From the NCBI GenBank assembly GCA_916613615.1, contig OU744735.1, forward strand, positions 46,124,654 to 46,188,653: a stretch of 64,000 nucleotides of DNA, read 5' to 3'. Source of the DNA: Steromphala cineraria. Its lineage: Eukaryota; Mollusca; Gastropoda; Trochida; Trochidae. The notes under the pieces were generated by a model, which saw nothing but the letters and a program-made list of their open reading frames with translations, ran no database searches and was not told the DNA's origin. Positions within the stretch are counted from its first letter, which is position 1; each line of letters opens with the position of its first letter. Below are positions 63,963-64,000 of this stretch, in pieces. The position numbers were made by a program, and so were the translations under genes.

Positions 63963-64000
63963 GGCATTGTTTAAAATATACTGTCAAAGCGATATCTCCT

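Noticed and set aside
1..64000. tRNA, rRNA or CRISPR arrays
   Set aside because: I looked for clover-leaf boxes, ribosomal cores and short spaced direct repeats; the only spaced repeats are eukaryotic satellites without spacers, and no RNA gene could be supported.

Overview
This window is nuclear DNA of an animal, most likely a marine invertebrate and probably a bivalve or other mollusc. The reasons are an AT-rich background, intron-split genes with GT/AG junctions, no bacterial operons, many retrotransposon tails and MITE-like inverted-repeat elements, a complete Polinton/Maverick, and a SPRY exon of the kind common in bivalve gene families. The phylum assignment is inference; no species can be named from the sequence alone.

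Host genes. At 553-1244 (+) lies what looks like the terminal exon of a B30.2/SPRY protein. The main host gene is on the minus strand from 27089 down to 8734. I rebuilt it as 16 coding exons whose reading phases agree at every junction, giving 2820 nt of coding sequence and a 939-residue protein. It has a signal peptide, an Ig-like domain, five fibronectin-III domains (each on two exons), one membrane helix on its own exon and a long cytoplasmic tail. This is the domain plan and exon logic of gp130-type class I cytokine receptors. Its introns hold a 1.7-kb G-rich 40-bp minisatellite and several MITEs.

Repeats around the host genes. From 1.3 to 7.7 kb there is a nest of LINEs: one copy is split by a second, and the second is in turn split by a third LINE tail and by an ATACCCCCG-ended element carrying a 170-bp tandem repeat. 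From 27 to 34.6 kb there are a MITE with perfect 66-bp arms, two Tc1-like transposons in opposite orientation, 42-bp satellites and further inverted-repeat elements. The right end (57-64 kb) has more copies of a TTAA-flanked MITE, a 1.8-kb element with CTACCCAGATAGCA ends and a cluster of CRE-like sites.

The Polinton (37697-56916, 19,220 bp). It has 167-bp terminal inverted repeats that are identical by eye and a 6-bp target duplication, TGTACC. The plus strand carries an uncharacterised early gene broken by a frame change, an integrase with a chromodomain, a minor-capsid-like protein, a basic core-like protein, a major capsid protein, an adenain-like protease, a packaging ATPase and two small conserved proteins. 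The minus strand carries a 1686-residue protein-primed DNA polymerase B with eight zinc fingers and a predicted two-exon gene encoding an acidic/basic protein. The two gene blocks converge on a shared polyadenylation zone near 45.4 kb. The set matches a virus-like element able to replicate, package and integrate its own DNA. About 5 kb of its right arm lacks genes and holds decayed LINE tails.
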